In this document: in pieces, positions 4,965-5,566 of the stretch
Position numbering within the stretch: the first letter of the stretch is position 1
How the letters are laid out: each line of letters starts with the position of its first letter
Source of the DNA: Thermoflexales bacterium
GTDB taxonomy: Bacteria > Chloroflexota > Anaerolineae > Fen-1058
Direction: 5' to 3'
DNA: 5,566 nt
NCBI GenBank assembly: GCA_030834835.1
Contig: JAUQXD010000356.1
Span: 1 to 5,566, forward strand
Notes under the pieces: generated by a model
Told to the model about the DNA's origin: nothing
The model's database searches: none
Seen by the model: the letters and a program-made list of their open reading frames with translations, nothing else
Translations under genes and position numbers: made by a program

Positions 4965-5566
4965 ATGCCCCCACTTCGATTGGTGACACTCAATCTGCTG
5001 AACGATCGATCGCGCTGGGAACAACGCCGATCACTTGTCGTCGATCAGTTGGCCGCGCTGCAACCCGATTTGATCGCGCTGCAAGAAGTGACGCCCGCGC
5101 CCGACAACAGCGCGCGCTGGCTGGCCGATCAACTGGGCGGCTACTCCGTCCACTACAGCCCCTTCAGCGGCAAAAAGCGCGATAAAGAAGGCGTGGCGAT
5201 TTTGAGCCGGCCGAAAATTCTGCGCGCCGAATGGCTTGAACTATCGACCCAATCGCGCGTGGCGAGCCTGATCGAGATCGACACCCCAACCCGATCGCTT
5301 ATCGTGGCGACCACGCACTTGCACTGGTGGCCAGGTGAAGCGCACGAACGCGATCAGCAAGTTCAACAACTGCTCGATTGGCTCACGCCCTTCAGCGCTG
5401 ATCGCGCCAGCGTGGTGTGCGGTGACTTCAACGGCGTGCCCGAATCGCGCGCCATTCGTCTGATGCGCGATCATTTTTCGTCGGCGTATGCGCTCGTGCA
5501 CGGTCACGAACCGGAGTATACTTGCCCGACGCCGCTGCCCCTGACCAGCACCATCAAGACCGTGCG
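4965..5566 (+). CDS. Endonuclease/exonuclease/phosphatase-family hydrolase (3' end outside window)
   Basis: The frame starts at ATG 4965, four bases after the protease stop, and stays open for 200 codons to the window edge. It has the family's metal-dependent phosphodiesterase motifs in order: LVTLNLL with Asn10, LIALQEV with Glu41, GVAILSR at 76-82, ATTHLHWW with His118/His120, and CGDFNG with Asp154 and Asn156. The expected last motif (SDH or LDYI-V near the C-terminus) lies beyond the edge. PTPL at 188-191 resembles the region preceding it. Members cut DNA, RNA, phosphoinositides or other phosphoesters, so the substrate cannot be named. No signal peptide is visible, suggesting a cytoplasmic enzyme. 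There is no Shine-Dalgarno sequence, so translation is probably coupled to the upstream gene. Confidence 0.88.
   Translation, partial: MPPLRLVTLNLLNDRSRWEQRRSLVVDQLAALQPDLIALQEVTPAPDNSARWLADQLGGYSVHYSPFSGKKRDKEGVAILSRPKILRAEWLELSTQSRVASLIEIDTPTRSLIVATTHLHWWPGEAHERDQQVQQLLDWLTPFSADRASVVCGDFNGVPESRAIRLMRDHFSSAYALVHGHEPEYTCPTPLPLTSTIKTV

Overview
This is a gene-dense window of moderately high G+C with every supported gene on the + strand. The style is that of a free-living bacterium or a metagenomic bin: proteins are rich in Ala and Leu, gaps between genes are short, and palindromic DNA elements sit inside and between genes. Two of those palindromes resemble families I remember as dispersed repeats in Chloroflexota and Cyanobacteria. 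Together with the DUF2721-like gene and the CGATCG-rich DNA they suggest Chloroflexota (Anaerolineae-like) as a working guess only; no marker gene is present.

Left part (1-1931): the last codons of an upstream gene appear to overlap, as ATGA, the start of a class I SAM-dependent methyltransferase (42-746). Its stop codon lies in the edge of an imperfect palindrome (743-795). That palindrome fills almost the whole gap to a zinc-dependent medium-chain alcohol dehydrogenase (806-1870). A second, different palindrome (1039-1086, 15-bp perfect arms) is translated in frame inside the dehydrogenase. Just after the dehydrogenase stop, its last nine codons plus stop occur again as a diverged copy (1885-1914), which looks like the remnant of a second dehydrogenase gene.

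Right part (1932-5566): five genes are packed with gaps of 3 to 17 bases and are probably co-transcribed. They are a two-helix membrane protein resembling a potassium-channel pore with a non-canonical filter (1932-2282), a DUF2721-like membrane protein (2289-2702), a lone sugar/nucleoside-type ABC permease of the BPD_transp_2 family (2720-3661), a fusion of Clp N-terminal repeats to an M50-type intramembrane zinc protease (3665-4960), and an endonuclease/exonuclease/phosphatase-family hydrolase cut by the window edge (4965-5566). Four of the five are membrane proteins or have a membrane domain.

The points most worth a second look are the Clp_N-M50 fusion, the palindrome translated within the dehydrogenase, the GMG-for-GYG channel-like protein, the dehydrogenase tail duplication, and the permease lacking its usual ATPase and partner permease nearby. 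I found no tRNA, rRNA, CRISPR array or transposase. No gene-free stretch exceeds about 60 bases.
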